NCBI GenBank assembly: GCA_035535195.1 | Contig: DATLQK010000078.1 | Location: forward strand, 1-17,416 | DNA length: 17,416 nt | Direction: 5' to 3' | Source of the DNA: JACDAN01 sp035535195 | Lineage (GTDB): Bacteria; Actinomycetota; Thermoleophilia; Gaiellales; Gaiellaceae | Shown: one piece after another, positions 1 to 7,118 of the stretch | Layout: the number at the start of each line of letters is the position of its first letter | Numbering within the stretch: position 1 is the stretch's first letter | Translations under genes and position numbers: made by a program | Notes under the pieces: model-generated | Seen by the model: the letters and a program-made list of their open reading frames with translations, nothing else | What the model was told of the DNA's origin: nothing | Database searches by the model: none

Positions 1-449
1 TGCAGCTGCGCCGCCAGGTCGCGGAGGCTCTCGAGGACGCGCTGCCTCCGCTCCTCGAGCATTCGCGCCTCGCGCTTGAGTGCCTCGTGCCGCTGGCCGA
101 CGTCTCGCTCGATCTGTTCGGCCTCGTTCTTGGCTGCCGTCAGCATCACCCGCGCCTTCGCCTCCGCCTCGGCGAGCAGGTGTCGGGCCTCCTCCTCGGC
201 GCTACGGCGGTGCTGAGTGCCGTACGAGTCGGCCGCCTCGCGCATGTCGCGGGCGTACTGGTCGGCCTCCTCGCGAAGCACCCTCGCCTCGCGGGTCAGC
301 TCGTCGATGCGCGCAGAGGCCTTCGTCTCGGCGCCTGCGAGGATCTCAGCCGCCGCTTTCTCCGCAGCCTCGATGATCCCGTTCACTCTCGACCCGATGT
401 CGGGCTGGGCCGGCGTTCCGTTCTCCCCCTCAGGACGGTCTTGCATCAT
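1..449 (-). CDS. Coiled-coil (DivIVA-like) protein, partial
   Basis: The minus strand has an open frame from ATG-ATG (449-447 and 446-444) that runs off the left edge without a stop, about 149 codons. An AAGGAG (Shine-Dalgarno-type) ribosome-binding site lies 6 nt before the second ATG, so 446 may be the true start. The product begins MMQDRPEGENGTPAQPDIGS. After about 20 residues it is almost entirely charged heptad-like helix rich in Ala, Glu, Arg and Lys (for example AEKAAAEILAGAE and AEAEAKARVMLTAAKNEAEQ), with no signal peptide or membrane segment. This composition is typical of cytoplasmic DivIVA-like or ATP synthase b-like coiled-coil proteins of actinobacteria. No diagnostic N-terminal DivIVA lipid-binding motif is visible, so the function is open. 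It is divergent from the secreted protein at 608. The gene call is firm; the family is uncertain. Confidence 0.75.
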   Translation of the reverse strand, partial: MMQDRPEGENGTPAQPDIGSRVNGIIEAAEKAAAEILAGAETKASARIDELTREARVLREEADQYARDMREAADSYGTQHRRSAEEEARHLLAEAEAKARVMLTAAKNEAEQIERDVGQRHEALKREARMLEERRQRVLESLRDLAAQL

Positions 450-607
450 CGGCTCCTTCGCTCGGGCCGCAGAAAGAGAGACACGTATCGGACCTGCGTC
501 CAGCGTGCAACCCGGATCGGTCACCCGGACTTGATTCCCGGTCGGAAGAGGCGGAGCATGAGGAGCGACGGCGCGGCACGGCGTCTCGCCCGAAAGGACT
601 GTGCGCG

Positions 608-1672
608 ATGCGGAAGACCTCGTCCCGGACCGCAATTCTCCTCTTCGTCTTAGCGGCACTCGCTCTCGCGTGGGCAGGCGGCGCCGCGGCCAAGGGCGAC
701 ACGCCCGCTCCGAAGCTCCTGCACGCCTACCAACCCGTGCTCGTCTTCCACCCGAATGAGCTTTTCCGGCCGACGAAGGTGCAGTCCTTCGTCAACGACT
801 CGGTCCTGGAGCGGTTCGTCGGGACGAGTGCTGCGCAGCTCCCGCTCGATGCGTTCTGGACCGTCGTCGACCCTGACCCGGGGCCCGGAGGCCTGCCGGA
901 GGCGTCGCCCGGCGCGTTCTACCGGCTGAACCAGAACGGCTGCGAGGCAGACGCGCCGCTCGCGGGCGCAGCCTGCTACGCGGAGGCTTGGCAGGCGGGA
1001 AGCGGCGGGGACGCGGTGTACGGCCGCGTCGTCCGGACCGGCACGCGCGTCGTGCTCCAGTACTGGCTCTTCTACTACGACAATCCGCTGCTGCTCCCGC
1101 CGACGCCGGTCGGGACGTTCTGGCAGTCGCACGAGGGTGACTGGGAGCTCGTCAACGTCATCCTGGACGCAGATGAGGAGCCGCTCGAAGCCGCCTACAG
1201 CCAGCACTGCTCCGGGCAGCGAAAGGCCTGGGCCGGCGTCGAGCGGTCGCCGGCGGGCAGCACACACCCGGTCGCGTACGTCGCGCTCGGCTCGCACGCG
1301 AACTACTTCGCGCCGGGCGCCGGACCCATCGGGGCGGTACCGATCCCGCTCGCGTGCATCCCGGGACCGATCCAGCCGATCCTGCCGTCGCTGCCGTTCT
1401 TGCCGGTCGTCGACCAGGTCGTCGACGGCTCAGGCGTCGGAGCGATCGTGGGCCCGCCCGGGAGTGGCCTGCCCGCGTCGACGGTCCACAGGATCGAAGG
1501 CGCGCCCTGGTCGGCCTTCGGCGGACGGTGGGGCGAGTCGGAGTACTTCTTCACTCCGATTCCGCTCGGACCGGTGCCCGCGGGCGCCGTCCCCGTCGGG
1601 CTCGCGCCGGCCAGCCCGCCGCAGCAGGCGAACTGGAACGTCCAGGTCGTACTGGCCTGGCCGCCTGCCTAG
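608..1672 (+). CDS. Secreted Vps62-like (DUF946-type) protein
   Basis: This encodes 354 residues. The N-terminus is a clear Sec signal peptide: MRKTSSR, a hydrophobic stretch of about 17 residues, then AGGAAAKG with likely cleavage near residue 28. The mature part starts with LLHAYQPVLVFHPNELFRP and contains the block HEGDWELVNVILD (about residues 175-190), followed by a cluster ending HPVAYVALGSHANYF (about residues 220-235). Such His/Asp-containing blocks are characteristic of the Vps62/DUF946 family, whose biochemical role is unknown. Several Cys residues (NGCEAD, AACYAEA, QHCSG, ACIPG) could form disulphides outside the cell. The ATG at 608 has AAGGA 9 nt upstream. It stands alone between the divergent coiled-coil gene and the histidine kinase, with no obvious link to the pilus genes. 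The family assignment is from memory of motifs. Confidence 0.75.
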   Translation: MRKTSSRTAILLFVLAALALAWAGGAAAKGDTPAPKLLHAYQPVLVFHPNELFRPTKVQSFVNDSVLERFVGTSAAQLPLDAFWTVVDPDPGPGGLPEASPGAFYRLNQNGCEADAPLAGAACYAEAWQAGSGGDAVYGRVVRTGTRVVLQYWLFYYDNPLLLPPTPVGTFWQSHEGDWELVNVILDADEEPLEAAYSQHCSGQRKAWAGVERSPAGSTHPVAYVALGSHANYFAPGAGPIGAVPIPLACIPGPIQPILPSLPFLPVVDQVVDGSGVGAIVGPPGSGLPASTVHRIEGAPWSAFGGRWGESEYFFTPIPLGPVPAGAVPVGLAPASPPQQANWNVQVVLAWPPA

Positions 1673-1722
1673 CCGAGGCGCTCGCCAAGCGCGATCGCAG
1701 CCGAATTCGTCGACCTCTGGAC

Positions 1723-1728
1723 TAGGGT
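1723..1728 (+). promoter_or_regulatory. Possible leaderless -10 element (TAGGGT)
   Basis: TAGGGT fits the TAnnnT actinobacterial -10 pattern. It lies exactly 7 nt before the ATG at 1736, which would place the transcript start at or next to the start codon. No good -35 is visible at the expected distance, and no strong ribosome-binding site precedes the gene, which agrees with leaderless translation. This is an inference from spacing only. Confidence 0.35.
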
Positions 1729-1735
1729 CAGCAAG

Positions 1736-3379
1736 ATGAGCGACCGAGAGCTCGAGCGGAAGGCGGAAGTGGCCGAGCTGCTGCTCAGCGCCGCCCGAAC
1801 GCTTGGTGAGAGCATCGAGCCGGCGCGAATCTACGAGCGGTTCCACGACCTCGTGGGCAGCGTGATCCCACACGACGGGGTCGTGATCTCGTTCTACGAC
1901 GAGCGAGACGGGCTGATCCGCTGCGAGTACGCCTGGACGGACGGGGCCGTGCTGGACGTCTCGACCTTCCCCGTCTTGCCGCTGAACCGCCAGGGCGGCG
2001 GCATGCAGAGCCGGGTGATCCTCACAGGCGAGCCGCTCCTCTTCAACGACGTTCCCGAGCGGACGAAGCAGGTGGCCGGCGTCTACTACAACGTCGACGC
2101 CGAGGGAAACCTCGAGAAGATTCCAGATGCCGGTCCGGCGGGGACGACCGCCGCGATGATGGTGCCCGTCACGGACGAGGAGCGGGTCGTCGGCGTCGTC
2201 CAGCTGATGAGGGACACAGGCGCCTACACCGCCCACGACCTCGAGCTCTTCGACGGGCTCGTCGCGCAGATGGGCGCCGCCGTCCGCAACGCGCGCCTCC
2301 AGCAGGAGCGGCGGCGGCTCGAGGCCGCCGAGGCTGCGGCCCGAGCGGTGGCGGCAGAGCGCGAGGAGGCGGCGCAGGTGCTCGACGCCGTCGGCGACGG
2401 GATCTTCCTGCTCGACGATGGCGGGACGGTTCGGCTCTGGAACAACGCGGCGGCGCTCATGACGGGGCTCGCCGCGGAGGACGTGCTCGGCCGCGCCCTT
2501 GCCGACGTGCTCCCGGACTGGAAGGCACTCGCGGTCAAGGTGCCGGTGGTGGACGAAGGCGCGGCTGCTCGCTCGGTCACGCTCCCGCTCGGGGTGCGAG
2601 GCCGCGACCTCTGGCTCTCGATCGTCGCCGTTCGCAGCGCGGCCGGCGTCGTCCACGCGTTCCGGGACGTCACCGACGAGCGGCGGCTGGAGGAGGAGAA
2701 GAGCGACTTCGTCGCCACGATCTCGCACGAGCTTCGGACACCGATGACGGGCGTCTACGGCGCTGCACTGACACTGCTGCGGGCGGACATTCACCTGTCC
2801 GCCGGCCAGCGAGAAGCCCTGTTGCAGATGATCGCGACCCAGGCGGCCCGGCTCGGCCAGATTGTCGACGAGGTGCTGCTGACCCGCCAGCTCGATCGCG
2901 GTGAGGTGCACGTCGAGCAGACGCCGATTGACGTCGCACACGTCGTGCGCTCCGCCGTCGAGACGTTGCAGGCGCAGCTCCTTGTGGAGCAGGAGATCGA
3001 AGTCGAGGTCGACGAGCGGGCGAGGGTCGCGTCCGGGGACCCGGACCGGATCCAGCAGGTGCTCGTGAACCTGATCGACAACGCGCTCAAGTACGGTGCG
3101 ACCCCGGTCAAGGTCGCCGCGCAGCGCGCGGACGCGCGCGTCCGGATCTCCGTGTCCGACGCCGGCACCGGCGTGCCGCCCGCCGACCGGGAGCGGATCT
3201 TCGAGAAGTTCTACCGCGCCGGCGAGCGGCCGGTTCCGACGGCAGGCGGGACCGGCCTCGGCCTCTATATCGCGCGTGAGCTGACCGAGCGCATGGGTGG
3301 GCGGCTGCAACTCGCCTCGGTGCCCGGCCAGGGCGCGACGTTCGTAGTCGAGCTGCGGCGCGCCGACCGGAACGGCTGA
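1736..3379 (+). CDS. Soluble GAF-PAS sensor histidine kinase
   Basis: This encodes 547 residues with no membrane segments, so it is a cytoplasmic sensor. In order: a GAF-like domain (about residues 20-185, ending in the typical FDGLVAQMGAAVRNARL helix); a short charged coiled coil (about 185-215); a PAS domain (about 215-315, VLDAVGDGIFLLDDGG to HAFRDVTDERRLEEEK); a HisKA domain with the H-box FVATISHELRTPMTG, whose phospho-acceptor is His331; and a HATPase_c domain with N-box (LVNLIDNALKYG, about 443), G1 box (DAGTG, about 475), F-box (IFEKFYRA) and G2 box (GGTGLGLYIA, about 505). All kinase motifs are intact, so it should autophosphorylate and pass phosphate to a response regulator. No receiver gene is present in the window, so it is an orphan here. 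Ligands of the GAF and PAS domains cannot be told from sequence. Confidence 0.93.
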   Translation: MSDRELERKAEVAELLLSAARTLGESIEPARIYERFHDLVGSVIPHDGVVISFYDERDGLIRCEYAWTDGAVLDVSTFPVLPLNRQGGGMQSRVILTGEPLLFNDVPERTKQVAGVYYNVDAEGNLEKIPDAGPAGTTAAMMVPVTDEERVVGVVQLMRDTGAYTAHDLELFDGLVAQMGAAVRNARLQQERRRLEAAEAAARAVAAEREEAAQVLDAVGDGIFLLDDGGTVRLWNNAAALMTGLAAEDVLGRALADVLPDWKALAVKVPVVDEGAAARSVTLPLGVRGRDLWLSIVAVRSAAGVVHAFRDVTDERRLEEEKSDFVATISHELRTPMTGVYGAALTLLRADIHLSAGQREALLQMIATQAARLGQIVDEVLLTRQLDRGEVHVEQTPIDVAHVVRSAVETLQAQLLVEQEIEVEVDERARVASGDPDRIQQVLVNLIDNALKYGATPVKVAAQRADARVRISVSDAGTGVPPADRERIFEKFYRAGERPVPTAGGTGLGLYIARELTERMGGRLQLASVPGQGATFVVELRRADRNG

Positions 3380-3408
3380 TCCCGGATAGCCCGTGCGATC
3401 ATGGCAAC

Positions 3409-4716
3409 GTGGTCGCGCAGCCCGCCGAGCTCCCGATCCGCCGCAACACGCTGCTCCTTGCCGGGGTGCTCGCGGTCAACTCGGCCGTCCTGCAGCTCGT
3501 CGCCTCGGTCTCGTCGCTCACCTTCGTGCTCGTCACCGGGTTCGAGAAGCTGCTCGGGCTCGGGCCGGCGATCTTCCTGACCGCCTCGGCGCTGACCTCG
3601 TTCCCCGCCGGCCGGGCGATGGACCGCTTCGGCCGAATTCCGGTGATCGCCACCGGCTTCGCGCTCGGCTGCGTCGGCTGCCTCCTCACGGCGCTCGGCA
3701 CGGCGACCGAGCAAGGGCCGCCGGTGATCGCGGGCTTCGCGCTCGTCGGCGCCTCCGGTGGGGTCGCGCTCCTCGTGCGCGCCGCGGCCGGCGACATGTA
3801 CCCACAGGAGCGGCGGGCACGCGGGATCGCTTACGTCCTGAGCGGCGCCGTCTTCGGCGCGATCCTTGGCCCCGCCGTCTTCAGCCCGCTCTTCTCGGGC
3901 AAGGACCTCGACGCGAGCGTCCTGACGATCCCGTGGCTCGTCGCGGCCGGCGTCTCGCTCGTCGCGCTGGCGCTCGCGCTCTTCGTCCGTCCGGACCCCC
4001 GCGAGATCGCCGAGCTCATCTCCGGGCCGGAGGCGCAGGCGCAGGTCCAGCCGGCGGCTCCGCTCCGCGAGATCATCCGGCGACCCGGCGTGATCCCGGC
4101 CCTTCTCGCCGGCTTCGCGAGCATGAGCGTGATGGTGTCGGTGATGAATCTCACCGGCTACGTCGTCGTCAACAACCACCACCACGCTCAGGACCTCGTC
4201 TTCCCGATCGTCGGGGCGCACGTGCTCGGGATGTACGCGCTCGTTCTGGTGATCGGGCCCGTGATCGACCGGATCGGGCGGACGCCGGCGATCCTCGGCG
4301 GGCTCGTCCTGATGTCCGTCTGCTGCGCGGGGATCCAGTTCTTCGAGGGCGTGCCGGCGACGGCGGCGCTCCTCTTCGGCCTCGGCCTCGGCTGGAACCT
4401 TTCCTTCGTCGCGTCGACTGCGCAGCTCGCGGACCGGTCGACCGCCACGGAGCGCGGCAAGCTCCTGGGTTTCAACGACCTCGGCTCCTCGCTCCTCGGC
4501 GCGGCTTTTGCGCTGCTGGGCGGCATCGCCCTGGAGGCGCTCGGCGTGGCGGCGCTCGCTCTCGGCGCCGCCGCCGTCGTGCTCCTGCCAGTCGCGTGGA
4601 TCTGGCGGCTCAGAGAAGTGGGGGCGGGAGGATTCGAACCTCCGAAGGCTGAGCCAACGGGTTTACAGCCCGTCCCCTTTGGCCACTCGGGAACACCCCC
4701 AGGGGATCGCCCATAG
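3409..4716 (+). CDS. MFS transporter overlapping tRNA-Tyr antisense
   Basis: This encodes 435 residues from GTG 3409. About 12 hydrophobic helices fall in two halves joined by a charged loop (RPDPREIAELISGPEAQAQ, about residues 195-225). MFS loop 2-3 motifs occur in both halves: GRAMDRFGRIP (about 65) and GPVIDRIGRTPA (about 280). It is therefore a plasma-membrane secondary transporter; the substrate is unknown, and drug-efflux-like or sugar-type permeases are possible. The natural protein probably ends functionally near WIWRLRE (about 400). The last roughly 34 residues are translation of the antisense strand of a tRNA-Tyr gene (4619-4700), because no stop occurs before 4714-4716. The start codon lacks a ribosome-binding site; GATCAT, 6 nt before it, could be a leaderless -10. 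The stop overlaps the probable start of the next gene by the ATAG arrangement. Confidence 0.88.
   Translation: MVAQPAELPIRRNTLLLAGVLAVNSAVLQLVASVSSLTFVLVTGFEKLLGLGPAIFLTASALTSFPAGRAMDRFGRIPVIATGFALGCVGCLLTALGTATEQGPPVIAGFALVGASGGVALLVRAAAGDMYPQERRARGIAYVLSGAVFGAILGPAVFSPLFSGKDLDASVLTIPWLVAAGVSLVALALALFVRPDPREIAELISGPEAQAQVQPAAPLREIIRRPGVIPALLAGFASMSVMVSVMNLTGYVVVNNHHHAQDLVFPIVGAHVLGMYALVLVIGPVIDRIGRTPAILGGLVLMSVCCAGIQFFEGVPATAALLFGLGLGWNLSFVASTAQLADRSTATERGKLLGFNDLGSSLLGAAFALLGGIALEALGVAALALGAAAVVLLPVAWIWRLREVGAGGFEPPKAEPTGLQPVPFGHSGTPPGDRP
4619..4700 (-). tRNA. tRNA-Tyr (anticodon GUA)
   Basis: Read on the minus strand, the 82-nt sequence folds as a class II tRNA. The acceptor stem GGGGGTG/CGCCCCC has one G-U pair and discriminator A73. 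There is a D-arm with CCC/GGG, and anticodon stem ACGGG/CCCGT with loop CTGTAAA, giving anticodon GTA. A long variable arm follows (around TGGCTCAGCC), then T-arm GGAGG-TTCGAAT-CCTCC. The long variable arm, GUA anticodon and A73 together define bacterial tRNA-Tyr. The 3' CCA is not encoded (ACTTC follows), so it must be added by CCA-adding enzyme. The gene lies entirely within the 3' end of the MFS reading frame on the opposite strand. A TACTAT -10 box lies 12 nt upstream. Confidence 0.95.
4701..4706 (+). promoter_or_regulatory. Ribosome binding site AGGGGA before an ATA start
   Basis: AGGGGA sits 6 nt before the ATA triplet at 4713, a near-ideal distance. It lies just outside the antisense tRNA. 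Together with the ATAG overlap with the MFS stop, it supports translation of the flavoprotein from 4713 rather than from the GTG at 4806. Confidence 0.45.
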
Positions 4717-4718
4717 TA
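4713..4718 (-). promoter_or_regulatory. tRNA-Tyr promoter -10 box (TACTAT)
   Basis: On the minus strand TACTAT lies 12 nt before the first base of tRNA-Tyr and fits the TAnnnT consensus well. No strong -35 is seen around 17 nt upstream. The same six bases on the plus strand read ATAGTA. They hold the MFS stop codon (TAG) and the only plausible initiation triplet of the following flavoprotein gene, so this hexamer seems to serve three purposes. Confidence 0.5.
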
Positions 4719-5870
4719 GCCGCGCAGCGCTTCGATGCCCTCGTCGTCGGCGCCGGTCCGGCCGGGTCGACGGCCGCGTTCCGCCTCGCGCGCGGCGGCG
4801 CCAGGGTGCTGCTCGCGGACCGGGCGACATTTCCGCGCGACAAGCCCTGCGGCGGCGGGCTCACCTACCGCGCGCTCCGGCTGCTGCCGTTCTCGGTCGA
4901 GCCGGTCGTCGAGGAGGAGATCGACATCTTCGAGCTCGGCCTCGGGTACCGCCGGCGGTTCGTGCGCCGCACGGACCGGCCGATGGTAGTGATGACACAG
5001 CGTCGGCGTCTCGACGTGTTCCTGGTCGAGCAGGCGCGTAAGGCCGGGGTGGATGTGCGCGAAGGCGCGAAGGTCGAGCTCTCGCCCCTCGCCGTGGACG
5101 GCGAGCCGATCGACGCGGCGGTCGTGATCGGCGCCGACGGCGTCAACGGCATGACGGCGAAGCACCTCGGGCTCGCGACGCACGAGCACGAGGTCGCGCT
5201 CGAGGCCAACGTGCCGCACGGGACGGTGGATCGTTCCCGTTACGCGCGCCGTGCCGTGGTGGAGTTCGGGATCGTCCCGGGCGGCTACGGCTGGGTCTTC
5301 CCGAAAGGCGACCACGTGAACGTCGGCGTCGGCGGCTGGCTGCATCAGGGGCCGCGGCTCCGGGACCACCTCGCGCGGCTGTGTAACGAGCACGGGATCC
5401 CCGCCGAGGCGCTCACGGAGACGCGCGGCTACCGGCTGCCGCTGCGCCGACCAGGGTCGTCCCCCTTCCGGGACCGGACAGCGCTCATCGGCGACGCCGC
5501 CGGACTCGTCGATCCCGTCTCGGGCGACGGCATCTACGAGGCCCTCCTGAGCTCGAAGCTCGCCGCCGCGGCGGCGCTGGACATCGTCGCCGGCCGCTCC
5601 GCCGACTTCTCCCGATACGCGGCGGAACTGCACCGTGCGCTCGCTCCCTCGGCTGCCGCGTCCTGGCGGGCGAAGCTCGCCCTCGAGCGCTTCCCGAACC
5701 TCGCCTTCACCCTGCTCCAGGCCCCGCAGGCCTGGCGGGCGATGGAGCAGCTGATGCGGGGCGAGGCGGCACATCCGGCGGCAATCGGCGGACCGGGCGG
5801 TCTCGCGCTCCGCGCCGCCGAGCAGCTCGCCCGGCTCGCGGGCGATCCCGGCAGAGCGTTCGCCACCTAG
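4713..5870 (+). CDS. Geranylgeranyl reductase family FAD oxidoreductase
   Basis: If started at 4713 the product has 385 residues. The first 45 would hold the Rossmann FAD motif VVGAGPAGS (about residues 11-19) and the family motif FPRDKPCGGG (about 40-49). Further on are GGYGWVFPKGDHVNVG (about 189-204), matching the substrate-cavity motif of geranylgeranyl reductases, and the FAD-pyrophosphate motif IGDAAGLVDPVSGDGI (about 259-274). Family members reduce prenyl chains of quinones, chlorophyll or archaeal lipids. In an actinobacterium, reduction of the menaquinone side chain (MenJ type) is most likely, but that is inference. No ATG, GTG or TTG exists between the in-frame stop at 4650 and the FAD motif. 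The next start, GTG 4806, would remove the motif, so an ATA start at 4713 or a sequence error is implied. Confidence 0.87.
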   Translation: MVAAQRFDALVVGAGPAGSTAAFRLARGGARVLLADRATFPRDKPCGGGLTYRALRLLPFSVEPVVEEEIDIFELGLGYRRRFVRRTDRPMVVMTQRRRLDVFLVEQARKAGVDVREGAKVELSPLAVDGEPIDAAVVIGADGVNGMTAKHLGLATHEHEVALEANVPHGTVDRSRYARRAVVEFGIVPGGYGWVFPKGDHVNVGVGGWLHQGPRLRDHLARLCNEHGIPAEALTETRGYRLPLRRPGSSPFRDRTALIGDAAGLVDPVSGDGIYEALLSSKLAAAAALDIVAGRSADFSRYAAELHRALAPSAAASWRAKLALERFPNLAFTLLQAPQAWRAMEQLMRGEAAHPAAIGGPGGLALRAAEQLARLAGDPGRAFAT

Positions 5871-5874
5871 CGAT

Positions 5875-5902
5875 TCAAGGCCGGAGCGGGCCCTGCCGAT
5901 GG
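5875..5902 (+). promoter_or_regulatory. Sigma-28-like promoter of pilT
   Basis: TCAAG (from 5875) with a 16-nt gap between TCAA and GCCGATGG (5895-5902) resembles the FliA/WhiG/SigD consensus, TAAA, 14-16 nt, GCCGATAA. The -10 ends 16 nt before the pilT ATG. The same architecture recurs before four other T4P transcription units in this window. Confidence 0.55.
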
Positions 5903-5918
5903 AAGGTCGGCGTTCCCC

Positions 5919-7118
5919 ATGGACCTGAACGACCTTCTGCTGCGGGCCGTCTCGAACGGCGCCACCGACGTTCATCTCAAGCTCGGCCGGCCGCCGATTC
6001 TCCGACGCGAGGGCGTGCTCGTGCCGCTCGAGGGCTGGAACGCGCTGACTCCCACGGACCTCGAGTCCGTGCTCGCCACCGTCACGGCGATCAACCGCCA
6101 GAAGGAGGCCGACTTCCGCGCGACGGGCGAGCTCGACATCTCGTACACGTCGAACGATCTGACGCGCTACCGCGTGAACGGCTTCCTGCAGCGCGGCGCG
6201 ACGTCGTTCGCGTTCCGCGTGATCCCGCGCGAGATCCCGAACTTCGCCCACTTGCGGATGCCGTCCGGGGTGGAGCGCCTCGCGAACGAGCATCGCGGCC
6301 TCGTGCTCGTCACCGGCGCCACCGGCTCCGGAAAGACGACGACGCTCGCGGCGATGCTCGGCCACATCAACGCCACCCGCCGGCAGCACATCGTCACGAT
6401 CGAGGACCCGATCGAGGTCCTCCACGAGGACCACGGCTGCATCATCAACCAGCGCGAAGTCGGGCTCGACACGCAGTCGTTCGGCCAGGCCCTGCGCCGC
6501 GCGCTCCGCCAGGATCCGGACATCATCCTGATCGGCGAGCTTCGCGACGCCGAGACGGCCGAGACCGCGCTCCAGGCCGCAGAGTCCGGCCACCTCGTCT
6601 TCTCGACGCTTCACACCGTCGACGCCGCCGAGACGATCGGCCGCCTCACCGAGTTCTTCCCGGGCGTCAAGCAGCCGCAGATCCGTTCGATCCTGGCCGG
6701 CGTCCTCCGCGGCGTGATCAGCCAGCGCCTTTTGCCGCGCATCGGCGGCGGTCGCGTCGCCGCCGTCGAGGTGATGGTCACGAACGCGCGGATCGCCGAC
6801 CTGATCCGCGAGGCGCGTCCCGACGAGATCCACGACGCGATCGAGGAAGGCGACTTCTTCGACATGCAGACGTTCTCGCAGGCGCTGATCAAGCTCGTCG
6901 TGGACGGCGAGGTCGACCGCGAGGTGTCCGCCAACACCGCGACGAACCGGCACGACTTCCTCGTGGCGCTGGAGCGCGCCGAGAAGCAGCACGTCGCGGA
7001 CACGCGCGCGGCCGCGGAGGCCGCCAAGCCGAAGCCGCCGCCGGTGCGTCCTTCCGACGTCGCGGTTGGACAGACGGTCCCCGGCCTTCGCGTGTTCCAA
7101 GAGCCGACCAGAGAATGA
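5919..7118 (+). CDS. pilT: Type IV pilus retraction ATPase PilT
   Basis: This encodes 399 residues, a little longer than typical PilT because of a 40-50-residue charged and Pro-rich tail. The N-terminal domain (MDLNDLLLRAVSNGATDVHLKLG) leads into the RecA-like core. Walker A is GATGSGKTTT (about 133-142), the Asp box IVTIEDPIEVLH (about 158-169), Walker B IILIGELRD (about 201-209) and the His box HLVFSTLHT (about 225-233). IADLIREARPDEI (about 291) matches the PilT-specific AIRNLIRE motif needed for retraction, which separates it from PilB. It should form a cytoplasmic hexamer that depolymerises the pilus. It is the first gene of the T4P block, with its own sigma-28-like promoter, and it overlaps the murein hydrolase gene by ATGA (7115-7118). 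Confidence 0.96.
   Translation: MDLNDLLLRAVSNGATDVHLKLGRPPILRREGVLVPLEGWNALTPTDLESVLATVTAINRQKEADFRATGELDISYTSNDLTRYRVNGFLQRGATSFAFRVIPREIPNFAHLRMPSGVERLANEHRGLVLVTGATGSGKTTTLAAMLGHINATRRQHIVTIEDPIEVLHEDHGCIINQREVGLDTQSFGQALRRALRQDPDIILIGELRDAETAETALQAAESGHLVFSTLHTVDAAETIGRLTEFFPGVKQPQIRSILAGVLRGVISQRLLPRIGGGRVAAVEVMVTNARIADLIREARPDEIHDAIEEGDFFDMQTFSQALIKLVVDGEVDREVSANTATNRHDFLVALERAEKQHVADTRAAAEAAKPKPPPVRPSDVAVGQTVPGLRVFQEPTRE

Noticed and set aside
450..607. Divergent intergenic region with TTGATT as a -35
   Set aside because: No matching -10 lies at 16-18 nt, so no promoter is called. Nothing else was recognised there.
1430..3310. 626-codon open frame on the minus strand
   Set aside because: It is antisense to the histidine kinase gene, with His/Arg/Val-rich composition and no motifs.
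4806..5870. GTG 4806 as start of the flavoprotein
   Set aside because: It would delete the N-terminal FAD motif GAGPAG that is encoded in frame just upstream, giving a non-functional protein.
4188..7100. 970-codon open frame on the minus strand
   Set aside because: It runs antisense to the MFS, flavoprotein and pilT genes, all with clear motifs. Its product is Arg/Glu/Asp-rich low complexity, and part of it is simply translated tRNA-Tyr. It is a GC-rich shadow.
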